From Chloroflexi bacterium HGW-Chloroflexi-6 (lineage in GTDB: Bacteria > Chloroflexota > Anaerolineae > Anaerolineales > Villigracilaceae): a stretch of DNA of 64,000 bases. The notes under the pieces were generated by a model that did not search any database, was not told where the DNA came from, and saw only the letters and a program-made list of their open reading frames with translations. The first letter of the stretch is position 1. Each line of letters opens with the position of its first letter. A program made the translations under genes and the position numbers. Positions 24,187 to 32,531 of this stretch are shown in pieces. The stretch lies in contig PHBU01000004.1 of the NCBI GenBank assembly GCA_002840685.1, positions 1 through 64,000 of the forward strand, read 5' to 3'.

Positions 24187-26286
24187 ATGGTCCTTGGTAT
24201 ATTTTTGTCAGTAATAAGCATGGTAATATTTTTTGGAACGAGGGCTGCTGTTATCAGGCAGCCGTTTTTGATTTTATGGCGCGCTGTGATGGTGGTTTTG
24301 GTTGTTATCGTGCTTGGTGAGTTTTTGAAGAGCGCGCACCTGATTGGCAGCATTTTTGTTATTGTGAACTTATCGGCGGCGGCAACTGGTTTATCTGCCC
24401 TGGGCATTATTCTTAATATCATTCTGGGTACGAGGCGGCGCCTAGAAAACCAGCTAGCGTTGAATCTTGTGATGTTGTTCCAGATGATGATTGGCAGTTC
24501 GATTTTATTGGGGGTAAGGTTAGCCAACCCTGAGAGTATTGGTGGTGCTGCAACCGATGTAATTTATTCCGTTCTGGCCGGTGCCATTTCAGTAATTATT
24601 ATTGGGGTTGTGGAGTTTATCTTTTTTGAGCGAGTGAATGCTTTTATAAAGTATTCTCCCTTGGCGGTTGTTGGAATATTTACCTCTGCATTCCTGAGCC
24701 TGGCGGCCTGGTGTCTGTACTACGTTTCATCACCGTTGATTTCGATTTTCGGTATTCTGGTAACGGTGCCCGTAGGGCTTTATGCTTATTATCGCTATTT
24801 TACAGAATCTTCTTTTGACCGCAATGCCATCATAAACTCGATGCATCTTGGTTGGATGATTTTGGATCAGAATAACCGGATCGTTGACGTAAATTCTTTT
24901 ATCGAGATCATAACCGGGCAATCGGCTGAAAAGCTCAAAGGTAAGACCGTTGATGATTGGATGCTTAAAGGGAATATTTTTTTGCAGGAACAGGGTTTTT
25001 CACAGAATTCTTTTCAGGCAAGCATAAATTTCAATGGATTCACTTATGCCTTTGATGTGCGTAGTTTATCTTTGCAAGGTTCGGGAGATAATCTTGCCAG
25101 CCGTTTGCTGTTGTGGCAGGATGTAACTGAGCAGAGAAAGCTTGAGGAAGCGCGATATCGTGTCTTGGCAACCAAGATAAATTTGATGCGTTCGATCTCC
25201 AGTGCTGCCAATCATATTACAGATATTGAGATATTCCTTGAAGCGGCAATATTTCAGATCGTTTCAAGCTTTGGATGCCTGGCGGGTTTTGTTTTTGTGC
25301 GCGACTCAGATTTTATCGGTGATGACAAGGCAAGTTTTAGACTTGAGGCATCATATAGCTACGCGGATCTGTTGGACAATGACCGGGTTGTGCAGAATTT
25401 TCGAGATTATTTCGTTAACCTGTCGTCGGATACCCGCTCTTTGCAGATCCATGATTTTCAGCCCGGGTTATTTCTTGAGGCCAGTGGAGGCTCCAAGCTG
25501 CCCGGCGAACTGCTTATTTGCCCGATCATGATTGATGAACATGTACAGGGAGCGATTTGTTTGTACCGTGAAACAGGCTTGGTTTATGACGAGGATGAAG
25601 GTATTGGCCTGGAGATGATCGCGAATGAGCTCTCCATGCTGATTTATGTTGATCACCAGCGCCGTGAGGCTGTTTCTTTCTCTGAACGTAAGAAGCTTGT
25701 CAAAGATCTGCATGATACGGTTACCCAACAACTGTATGGATTGCTTTATCAGGTTGAAATTGCACAGGCACAATCAGAGTTGGGGGGCGTTGAGCATTTA
25801 CCGGGCGCTCTGGATAAAATTGGCGATACGGCCCGTCAAGCCTTGAGAGAGATGCGCTTGTTTTTGCACGAACTCAGACCTGTCGATTTGCAGAACGAAG
25901 GCCTGGTTACGGCGCTGCACCACCGGCTGACTGCTGTTGAGGGTCGCGCGAATATCGAGTTGCGCTTCATCTCATCTGAGACAATTGAAATTTCTTTGCA
26001 GCAAGAACTTAATCTATATCAAATTGCCCGGGAGACTCTCAATAATGTTTTGCGACATTCTCACGCCAAGAAGGTTGTTGTAAATCTCAAGCAGAATCGT
26101 AACAATATTTGTCTTGAAATTTCTGATGATGGGGTTGGTTTTGATAAATCCAGGATAAAGAATTCAGGCGGTATGGGGGTAAAAAATATTCGGAGTTGGG
26201 CAGCGCAGATTCATGCAAAGCTTCAAATCCGTTCAGAGCCAGGCTGCGGCACAACAATAAAAGTGCTGGTTCCACGAAGCGGTTAG
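24187..26286 (+). CDS. NarX-type membrane histidine kinase
   Basis: A 699-residue sensor kinase. The N-terminal 210 residues contain about seven membrane helices. A PAS domain follows at about 215-325 (INSMHLGWMILDQNNRIVDVNSF). A GAF-like domain spans about 340-490. The dimerisation/phosphoacceptor helix is of the HisKA_3 type (SERKKLVKDLHDTVTQQLYGL, His at about 510). The HATPase domain ends the protein (N-box in NLYQIARETLNNVLRHSHAKK, G1 EISDDGVGFD, G2 GGMGVKNI). This kinase class pairs with NarL-type regulators such as the one two genes upstream. A terminator follows. Confidence 0.93.
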   Translation: MVLGIFLSVISMVIFFGTRAAVIRQPFLILWRAVMVVLVVIVLGEFLKSAHLIGSIFVIVNLSAAATGLSALGIILNIILGTRRRLENQLALNLVMLFQMMIGSSILLGVRLANPESIGGAATDVIYSVLAGAISVIIIGVVEFIFFERVNAFIKYSPLAVVGIFTSAFLSLAAWCLYYVSSPLISIFGILVTVPVGLYAYYRYFTESSFDRNAIINSMHLGWMILDQNNRIVDVNSFIEIITGQSAEKLKGKTVDDWMLKGNIFLQEQGFSQNSFQASINFNGFTYAFDVRSLSLQGSGDNLASRLLLWQDVTEQRKLEEARYRVLATKINLMRSISSAANHITDIEIFLEAAIFQIVSSFGCLAGFVFVRDSDFIGDDKASFRLEASYSYADLLDNDRVVQNFRDYFVNLSSDTRSLQIHDFQPGLFLEASGGSKLPGELLICPIMIDEHVQGAICLYRETGLVYDEDEGIGLEMIANELSMLIYVDHQRREAVSFSERKKLVKDLHDTVTQQLYGLLYQVEIAQAQSELGGVEHLPGALDKIGDTARQALREMRLFLHELRPVDLQNEGLVTALHHRLTAVEGRANIELRFISSETIEISLQQELNLYQIARETLNNVLRHSHAKKVVVNLKQNRNNICLEISDDGVGFDKSRIKNSGGMGVKNIRSWAAQIHAKLQIRSEPGCGTTIKVLVPRSG

Positions 26287-26318
26287 TTTTTGTTCTCCAA
26301 TTCATGTGAATCACCATT

Positions 26319-26346
26319 GTCGCCTTGTCAAAAGGCGACTTTTTTG
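26319..26346 (+). terminator. Rho-independent terminator after the kinase gene
   Basis: An 8-bp GC-rich stem, GTCGCCTT (26319-26326) with its inverse (26332-26339), then seven T. It is 32 bp after the kinase stop and marks the border of the G/T-rich segment. Confidence 0.9.
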
Positions 26347-27090
26347 TTTTTCCTGTTTGGTATGGTCATATGTGTCAGTATGTTATTGCGTTTTTGACCG
26401 TTTGTATGGGTGAAAATGCGATGATTCTGGCGTCAGGTTTTTATTTGTGCGCCTGTTTTCTGGGTGGATATATTCTCGCATTGGTGGATTTTCTGTGGCG
26501 TGTTTTTATGGTTGCAAATGCGGTGTTCTGTGGGTGATATTTGTGTGAAGTTTCTTGGTGATGCTGCCTATTTTGTAGATGATTGTGTTGTGATATTTCG
26601 CGAAATGTAGTGAGGATATGTTGGTGATGATTCTGTGAGGTTTGTTGTCTGAACATGAGTGTTTTGTGGGTTGTAAAGATGTAGGATTATGAATGGCGTT
26701 GGTGTGTTTTTGTCATCGTTATTGCTGAGTTAGTATGGTTGATTGGTGGGCCGTATCTGCTGTATTTCGGAAGGTTTCGTGGGCATTTGTGATAACTTGC
26801 TTTGCGCGTTTTGGTAAATATTTGGCGTGTTTTTGTGGTGAATATTTACTGATATTTGTTGTTCTTCGGGGCGGTTTATGCGCTACTTGTGTCGGTATTT
26901 GTGGGGTACATATTTGTAGTTTTTGATATTTATTTGCCTATTATCATGATTGTTTTTGTGTATCTTATGGGGGCATTTTTTTCTTATTCGAGAGATGTTT
27001 TGGTTGGTTTTTGTGGATGCAATATGGGCGTTGACTCTGGGGTGAGAGACATGATTTTGCGTGCGTGTAGTGTTGAAATTGCGCCGGCAA
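26347..27090. other. C-poor, G/T-rich non-coding segment
   Basis: About 750 nt in which the plus strand is mostly T and G. For example, 26641-26700 contains only about three C in 60 bases, and neighbouring lines show 4 to 7. Short open frames translate into random-looking hydrophobic peptides because T-rich codons encode Phe, Leu and Val. None has a ribosome site that convinces me. The strand bias is unlike the genes on either side. It may be a long RNA, a decayed region with C-to-T change, or a structured spacer. Confidence 0.6.
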
Positions 27091-27160
27091 ATGAACCGTA
27101 AAGCCCAAGAAAAGGGGTTGTGCAAAGCCGCACAAATATCATTATGCGAAACAGATAACT

Positions 27161-27196
27161 AAGGGATAATGAGCGCGTAGCTGTTTATCATCCCTT
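27161..27196. promoter_or_regulatory. Inverted repeat upstream of the MraZ-like gene
   Basis: AAGGGATAAT (27161-27170) pairs with ATCATCCCTT (27187-27196) with one mismatch. It lies 20 bp before the MraZ-like start and could be an operator or an RNA hairpin in the leader. Confidence 0.5.
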
Positions 27197-27215
27197 TGAA
27201 GTGGGGTCAGAAAAG

Positions 27216-27644
27216 ATGTTGATTGGTCGATATTTCCTTAAAGCCCAAAAAACAAATGTGTTATTCGCACCAGAAGGCTTGATCTCTGGTCAATTCTTTT
27301 TGACCCAGGGTTTTGAGCAAAATCTGTTGTTGATTAGCGGGCAGGGTTTCGAACTCCTGGTTAATGAGTTTGGGAATCTGAGTATTACAGATCCGCTTGC
27401 TCGTCTGCTGTCGCGCTTGATGCTTGGCAATGCGGTTCAAATTAGTGTTGACAGCGATTCTCTGATTTGTATCCCCGATCATTTGGCTGAGTTTGCCCAG
27501 ATCAAAGAACAGGCTGTGTTGGTTGGTCAGGGGAAGTATTTTGAACTCTGGTCGCCAGTTTTTTGGCAGGAACAAGAAAATAGACTGATGGATGCCGCAT
27601 TAAATTCAAACCGCTTCAATTTGTACAATATAAGTTTTGCGTAA
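27216..27644 (+). CDS. MraZ-like double AbrB-fold protein outside the dcw cluster
   Basis: A 142-residue protein, the same length as MraZ. The second half matches the MraZ pattern: ARLLSRLMLGNAVQISVDSD, LICIPDHLAEFAQIKEQAVLVGQG and KYFELWSPVFW, compared with the usual RxLLxGxxxxxLDxxGRIxIPxxLRxxAxLxxExVxVGxxxxxEIWs. The first half (MLIGRYFLKAQKTNVLFAPE) keeps the MraZ start MxxGxY but has lost the DxKGR loop. The SxxGRI-type residues of the second loop are also changed. MraZ normally begins the division and cell-wall cluster before rsmH and ftsL; here the next gene encodes a muramidase. I infer a diverged MraZ paralogue, possibly the cluster's regulator. The start is the ATG at 27216. Confidence 0.7.
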   Translation: MLIGRYFLKAQKTNVLFAPEGLISGQFFLTQGFEQNLLLISGQGFELLVNEFGNLSITDPLARLLSRLMLGNAVQISVDSDSLICIPDHLAEFAQIKEQAVLVGQGKYFELWSPVFWQEQENRLMDAALNSNRFNLYNISFA

Positions 27645-27679
27645 TTCGGAAAGCCAAGCACGATCAAGAGGAGCAAAAA

Positions 27680-28834
27680 ATGACAGTAATAGGGATTGAT
27701 ATCTCAAAGTGGAATGGCAACTGGGATGCTCAGAAAGCCAAAGCGGCCGGTGCTCAATTTGTGTTTGTCAAATCGTCTCAGTCATGTTTTGTAGACCCAC
27801 GCTTTTCTGAAAACTGGAAAAATGCGCGCGAAGCTGGCCTTTTGAGAGGCGCCTACCACTATTTGGATTACACCAAGCCAGCTCTTGACCAGGCTAAATA
27901 CTTCTCCGGCCTACTTAAGGAAGATCCAGGAGAGCTGCCCGTAGTTGTTGATTTTGAGCAGCCTCGTGATGACAACAATATTAATATCCCAAAAAGTTTT
28001 TTGCGTCAGTTTGTTGAACACCTGCAATCAGATGGAAATATTCCGATCATCTACACTTCTCCATCTTTTTGGAAGACATATGGAGATTCATCTACGTATT
28101 GGTATCAATTTCCACTTTGGATTGCGAATTACACGCTGGCATCTGCACCGATTGTGCCTCCGCCGTGGCTATCCTGGGAGTTCTGGCAGTTTTCCAAAAA
28201 GGGGCCTGGTCAGTTGTTTGGAAGCGAAGCTTTAGATATTGATATAAATCGGTTCAATGGCAGTCTTGAAGAATTGTATACGCTAGCCAAACGTGAACCT
28301 AAATCGAACTTGACTGAGCGGATTGTGACCATTGAGTTACGTTTGGCGAGTATTGAAAAAATCCTGGAGCAACAATCGTTGGCGCCAGCTTCAAGCTCGT
28401 TGGATTTTCAAGCTGTGACATCTGCATTGGAGCCTGAAACGATTCAAACAGCAGTGGTTACCGGGGATCAGGTCTTGGTTCGGGTTGGACCATTTGCTGC
28501 GTTGCCATCTGTGGGGCAGTTGGCTCGCGACAGCAAGGTCGAAATCATCGAGAGCCAGGCAGAGTGGTCGAAAATAAAATCGCCGCTGGGTTGGGTTGAA
28601 AATTCTGCATTGCAAATGCCATCTGAAATAATTGATATCGAGCAGGATGATGGTGAATATATGGTTTGCCGTGCGCGGGCGCTCAATATACGGTCTGGTC
28701 CGGGGTCATCGTTTCCTATCGTTGGTTGGTTGGAAAGTGGCCAGCGGATTAAGGTTCTCGATCGCAATAGCGGCTGGGTGCAACTGGAAGCTCCTGAAGG
28801 TTGGAGCATGGAAACATATCTGAGTCCCGTTTAA
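27680..28834 (+). CDS. GH25 muramidase with two SH3 domains, no signal peptide
   Basis: A 384-residue protein. Residues 1-200 form a glycoside hydrolase family 25 barrel (lysozyme that cleaves MurNAc-GlcNAc bonds). The start VIGIDISKWNGNWDAQKAKAAG has the N-terminal Asp of the active site, and LPVVVDFEQPRD carries the DxE pair (about residues 96-98). A short coiled coil follows (LTERIVTIELRLASIEKILEQQ, about 215-236). Two bacterial SH3 domains end the protein (about 255-310 and 325-384). The ribosome site is strong. There is no signal peptide, so export would need lysis or a dedicated machine, as for phage endolysins. It follows the MraZ-like gene by 35 bp and precedes an NTPase gene. Confidence 0.92.
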   Translation: MTVIGIDISKWNGNWDAQKAKAAGAQFVFVKSSQSCFVDPRFSENWKNAREAGLLRGAYHYLDYTKPALDQAKYFSGLLKEDPGELPVVVDFEQPRDDNNINIPKSFLRQFVEHLQSDGNIPIIYTSPSFWKTYGDSSTYWYQFPLWIANYTLASAPIVPPPWLSWEFWQFSKKGPGQLFGSEALDIDINRFNGSLEELYTLAKREPKSNLTERIVTIELRLASIEKILEQQSLAPASSSLDFQAVTSALEPETIQTAVVTGDQVLVRVGPFAALPSVGQLARDSKVEIIESQAEWSKIKSPLGWVENSALQMPSEIIDIEQDDGEYMVCRARALNIRSGPGSSFPIVGWLESGQRIKVLDRNSGWVQLEAPEGWSMETYLSPV

Positions 28835-28851
28835 CCAGGAAAACTTCTGCC

Positions 28852-30105
28852 ATGGAATTTATAACCGCAACTAATTTTGATCGTGCCTGGCTGAATTTTG
28901 AATTGGATCTCCCACTTCCTGCCGGAAAGAACGGTGAGCCCAATCCGTTTTACGTTAACCGCCCGGGTAATCCCATTTCAGATTTGACGGATGCGCTTAT
29001 GGCTCCGTTTTATCGCCCGCCAAAGTTTTATTTTTCAGGCCACCGTGGTTGTGGAAAATCCACTGAATTGCTGCATATTATGGCTTCAAGCCAAATTCGT
29101 AAAAAGTATTGGCCTATTAATTTCAGTATTCGCGAAGAGGCCGACATCATCGATCTGGATTTTTTGGATATTTTATTGGCCATTGGCGGAAAAATGTACC
29201 GCGTTTACCGTCAGAGGGGCGGGGATTTACCAGAGAAATTGCTCAAGGAACTGGAAGGCTGGAAGGGCAAAGTAGAGAAGGAGATTCGGACTGTTTTGGA
29301 TGGTCAGGTTAGTGGTTATGAGTTGGGTGCTTCAATAGACGCTTTCTTTTTGAATGCTGGTATGAAAATGAAGCTCGAACCGGCAACGCGTATCGAATTG
29401 CGTCAGGTCATTGAAAAGGATATTACCGGGTTGATTTCGGTGATCAATAGCATTTCATCGGCGATCTTTGAACGCGAGAAACGTATTCCGCTTGTCTTGA
29501 TCGATGACCTTGATAAACCTGATTTGGAAATTGCCCGCTCGATTTTTCATGACCGTCGCGAAATAATGATGCAGCCAAATTGTGCGATCGTTTACACGGT
29601 TTCGAGTGCGCTCTTTTACAGCAAAGAGTTTGATGCAATACGCGACCAGGCAATTTTTTTGCCAAACATTAATTTACATCCGCCTTCTGAGCCCGATGGC
29701 TATGATGAAGAAGGCTACTTCACGATGCGTAACTTCATCAAATCCAGAATGTCTCTCGATTTGATCGAATCCCAGGCGGTTGAGCTGGCAATTTCTTATA
29801 GCGGCGGCGTTTTTCGAGAGATGGCCCGCATTATGCGGACGTCTCTTGGCCGGGCCAGGCGCCGGGGTGCAAGCCAGATCGCTTATGCTGACGTGGAACT
29901 TGCGGCAACTGAGATCCGCAATGAGTATCGCCGAATTCTAGATAAGAACGACCTGGTATTTTTACGCAAAGTCCATGAGCATAATCGTCTGGAATATAAC
30001 GACCGTTTGAGGCCGCTTATGCAGTTGCTTGCTGTTTTGGAGTATCGGAACGGCGAAAATTGGTGTGATATTCATCCTGTACTGAGGAGGTTGATCTATG
30101 AATAG
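28852..30105 (+). CDS. P-loop NTPase (AAA/STAND-like) of the cluster
   Basis: A 417-residue protein. The Walker A motif is FSGHRGCGKSTELLHI (about residues 60-75) and Walker B is IPLVLIDDLDKPDLE (about 212-226). A sensor-like CAIVYTVSSALFYSKE follows, and then a helical lid and winged-helix-like part (ELAISYSGGVFREMARIMRTSLGRAR ... ENWCDIHPVLRRLIYE). This resembles the NTPase core of STAND, KAP or Cdc6/MNS-type proteins without the repeat arm, which may be supplied by the TPR protein encoded next. The two genes overlap by 8 bp, so they are translationally coupled. The start is the ATG at 28852; the open frame extends 51 bp further into the muramidase gene. Confidence 0.85.
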   Translation: MEFITATNFDRAWLNFELDLPLPAGKNGEPNPFYVNRPGNPISDLTDALMAPFYRPPKFYFSGHRGCGKSTELLHIMASSQIRKKYWPINFSIREEADIIDLDFLDILLAIGGKMYRVYRQRGGDLPEKLLKELEGWKGKVEKEIRTVLDGQVSGYELGASIDAFFLNAGMKMKLEPATRIELRQVIEKDITGLISVINSISSAIFEREKRIPLVLIDDLDKPDLEIARSIFHDRREIMMQPNCAIVYTVSSALFYSKEFDAIRDQAIFLPNINLHPPSEPDGYDEEGYFTMRNFIKSRMSLDLIESQAVELAISYSGGVFREMARIMRTSLGRARRRGASQIAYADVELAATEIRNEYRRILDKNDLVFLRKVHEHNRLEYNDRLRPLMQLLAVLEYRNGENWCDIHPVLRRLIYE

Positions 30106-32509
30106 CCAGTCAAGTTCTTATCCAAACGAATCGTTGAAATTGCTGGACGATGGGGTCAAGGCCTTATTTGATGAGATGCTTTTGGCTACACAGTGGCAGA
30201 AGCCAGCTTACTTGATGGCTGTTTATCGTAAATCGGAAGAGCATATCCGTGCTATGGACGGTTTGGCGGATAAACTCTTGCGAGAAGGATATTCAGTTTG
30301 CTCTGTCGATACAACCGAAGTTGGTTTTGATACGTTTTTGCGGATGGTAAATGCAGATACAGAGCCAGAAAAGAAAGTCTATTTTATTGAGAATCTTTCG
30401 TTTGACGAGGCACAGCCGAAACAGGCATCCTGGCAGACATTTTATTTTCAACGTGACAGCATCGATATTAGATTAGCCAAAATGGTTTTTTGGTTGAACG
30501 AAGAGCAATTGGTCAGTATTGCTCTTAATATCCCCTCTTATTGGGAAAATCGTTACCAGGTTGTCGACCTGGTAACCACTGCAGCGCCACAAACCGAAGA
30601 ATCGTGGGCTGATTCTTCCGAATTATCTTCACAGGCGGATGCTCAATTCAGCAATGTAATTGATTTGGCTCAAACATTGCTCAAAGAGTGTAAAGAAAAT
30701 CTTAGAATCGGTATTTTGGATTGGCGTCGCGGTGAACTGGATAGCGCGTACCAATACTTGCACAATGCGGTCGATCTGGCAGATGTTCTTGGTGATGCTA
30801 GTATGCAAATCAATTGCCAGAAGGGCCTCGCGTTGGTTCTAATTGAGATGAAAAACCCGGCTGAAGCGATTGAAGCATACAACAAGATCCTTGAGCTTGA
30901 TCCAGACTCGCCTTTGCCTTGGAATAACCTGGGTAATCTCTATCACAACCTGGATGACCTGCAAAAGGCGGAAGAATCCTTCCTAAATGCGCTCGCACAC
31001 AATTCATCCAATGTTGTCAGCTGGGTGGGCCTGGCTGGTGTCTATGAAAAAATGAACATGCTTCAGGAAGCCCTTGACTCATATCGCCAGGCTTTGCGGC
31101 TTGTGCCAGAATTTACCCTGGCCTGGTTTCGGATTGGCGGAGTTTTGCAGGCTGTCGAGCAGCCGGAAAACGCGGTCAAGGCCTATGAGATCGTAATTCG
31201 TCAGTCTGCGAAATATATCCCGGCTTGGTTGCAATTGGCCAAGATTTTTCAGGCGCAGGGTCAATCAGACCGGGCAGTTAACACGATCCAAAAGGCGCTT
31301 GAGCATTCGCCGGATTCTTTCGATTTGTGGATGGAATTGGGAAATGTTTCTGTCAAATATAACAACCGTCTTGCCGCAGATGCCTATCGCAAAGCGCTTG
31401 CGATTGATCCTCGTCATGGGCAGGCGTATTGCAGATTGGCCCAGGTGCATGAAGAGCAGGGAAATTTGCTTGACTCCATCAGTTGCTATGAGATTGGCAT
31501 GAATTTCATCGAAACGGATGTGGAGCGATCCAAAGCCTGGGATGCTTTGATGTCTGTCATGGCCAAGAAAGAAGGTTTTACCCCTGTTTCACCGGCAAGG
31601 CCAGGGATACTCGCTGATGAGAATCTGACTTATCAACCGGGGGGTATGCCTGATTTCCATGCGGCGGCTTCACTGACGAAAAAGAGCGAGCGTGGACAGG
31701 CGGATGCCGGTGAAATTAATCGCGAAAAACCGGTTGTAGGCTTTGCAAACACCAGCCGCGGTTTTTTTGCGGGAAGCGAGTTCTTTCAAATTCCTACGCA
31801 GGCAGAATCTCGCCGTGAATCTTCGAGACAGGATTTTGCGGAACTGACATTGGAAATCAATGCTCCGGCCTGGTACGCGAACAATAAGCAACTGGCCCAG
31901 GAGCTGCATCATGCACGCCAGGTGCGCCTGCCTCGTTCTCAACAAGAGCAAATCAAACTATTGACCGATGCCATGCTCGAGCAGCCGCGGGCTGATTTCT
32001 GGCAGCCTCATAAGAAAAATCGTCATCGCCTGGGCTTTTCATTCTTTCCAAAGAAGCAGGATAAAGCGCTTGCTGAAAACGCTCTCCAGGCAGACCCCGC
32101 GAAAGCGGAAGGCTCTCAATCCTTTGGCCGCACGGATAAAGGCTCTCGCGCTTGGATGCGTCAGGGAAAACACCTTCTTAAACGGGGTTTTTATGAGGAT
32201 GCCATTGCTGCCTTTTCGAATGCAGTTCACGCGGAGCCTGATCTGGGGATCGCTTATATCAACATGGGAATTGCCTATTTCTTGAGCAGTAAGTACGATC
32301 GGGCTTTGGTTCAGTTTTACAAAGGTCTTGAACTTACCAACGATGCTGATGAAAAGTCACTGGCCTGGAATTATGTTGGTGACACATATCGGCGGTTACA
32401 TGACAGTGACAATGCTATGAAGGCCTATCAAAAGATTTCTGAATCTAGAAAATCTGAAAATGTGCTGAGACAGCGTGCGCGGCGCGTTCTCGTCTTTGGA
32501 AATTGCTAA
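30098..32509 (+). CDS. TPR protein with N-terminal domain shared with the 23707 gene product
   Basis: An 803-residue protein. Residues 1-165 form the domain also found alone at 23707 (QWQKPAYLMAVY ... KMVFWLNEEQLVSIALNIPSYWENR). Residues about 195-490 are tetratricopeptide repeats with the usual 34-residue spacing (for example AIEAYNKILELDPDSPLPWNNLGNLYHNL). Residues about 500-680 are polar and probably disordered. Two or three further TPR units follow at about 685-790 (AWMRQGKHLLKRGFYEDAIAAF). It overlaps the NTPase gene by 8 bp and has an AGGAGG ribosome site. A scaffold or sensing arm for the NTPase is the simplest inference. No enzymatic motif is seen. Confidence 0.88.
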   Translation: MNSQSSSYPNESLKLLDDGVKALFDEMLLATQWQKPAYLMAVYRKSEEHIRAMDGLADKLLREGYSVCSVDTTEVGFDTFLRMVNADTEPEKKVYFIENLSFDEAQPKQASWQTFYFQRDSIDIRLAKMVFWLNEEQLVSIALNIPSYWENRYQVVDLVTTAAPQTEESWADSSELSSQADAQFSNVIDLAQTLLKECKENLRIGILDWRRGELDSAYQYLHNAVDLADVLGDASMQINCQKGLALVLIEMKNPAEAIEAYNKILELDPDSPLPWNNLGNLYHNLDDLQKAEESFLNALAHNSSNVVSWVGLAGVYEKMNMLQEALDSYRQALRLVPEFTLAWFRIGGVLQAVEQPENAVKAYEIVIRQSAKYIPAWLQLAKIFQAQGQSDRAVNTIQKALEHSPDSFDLWMELGNVSVKYNNRLAADAYRKALAIDPRHGQAYCRLAQVHEEQGNLLDSISCYEIGMNFIETDVERSKAWDALMSVMAKKEGFTPVSPARPGILADENLTYQPGGMPDFHAAASLTKKSERGQADAGEINREKPVVGFANTSRGFFAGSEFFQIPTQAESRRESSRQDFAELTLEINAPAWYANNKQLAQELHHARQVRLPRSQQEQIKLLTDAMLEQPRADFWQPHKKNRHRLGFSFFPKKQDKALAENALQADPAKAEGSQSFGRTDKGSRAWMRQGKHLLKRGFYEDAIAAFSNAVHAEPDLGIAYINMGIAYFLSSKYDRALVQFYKGLELTNDADEKSLAWNYVGDTYRRLHDSDNAMKAYQKISESRKSENVLRQRARRVLVFGNC

Positions 32510-32531
32510 TTATTCAAAAAGGCAGGTAACA

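Noticed and set aside
26735..27101. Hydrophobic ORFs of 63 and 81 codons that look like membrane proteins
   Set aside because: T-rich DNA encodes Phe, Leu, Val and Cys by chance. The hydrophobicity follows the base bias and there is no ribosome site.
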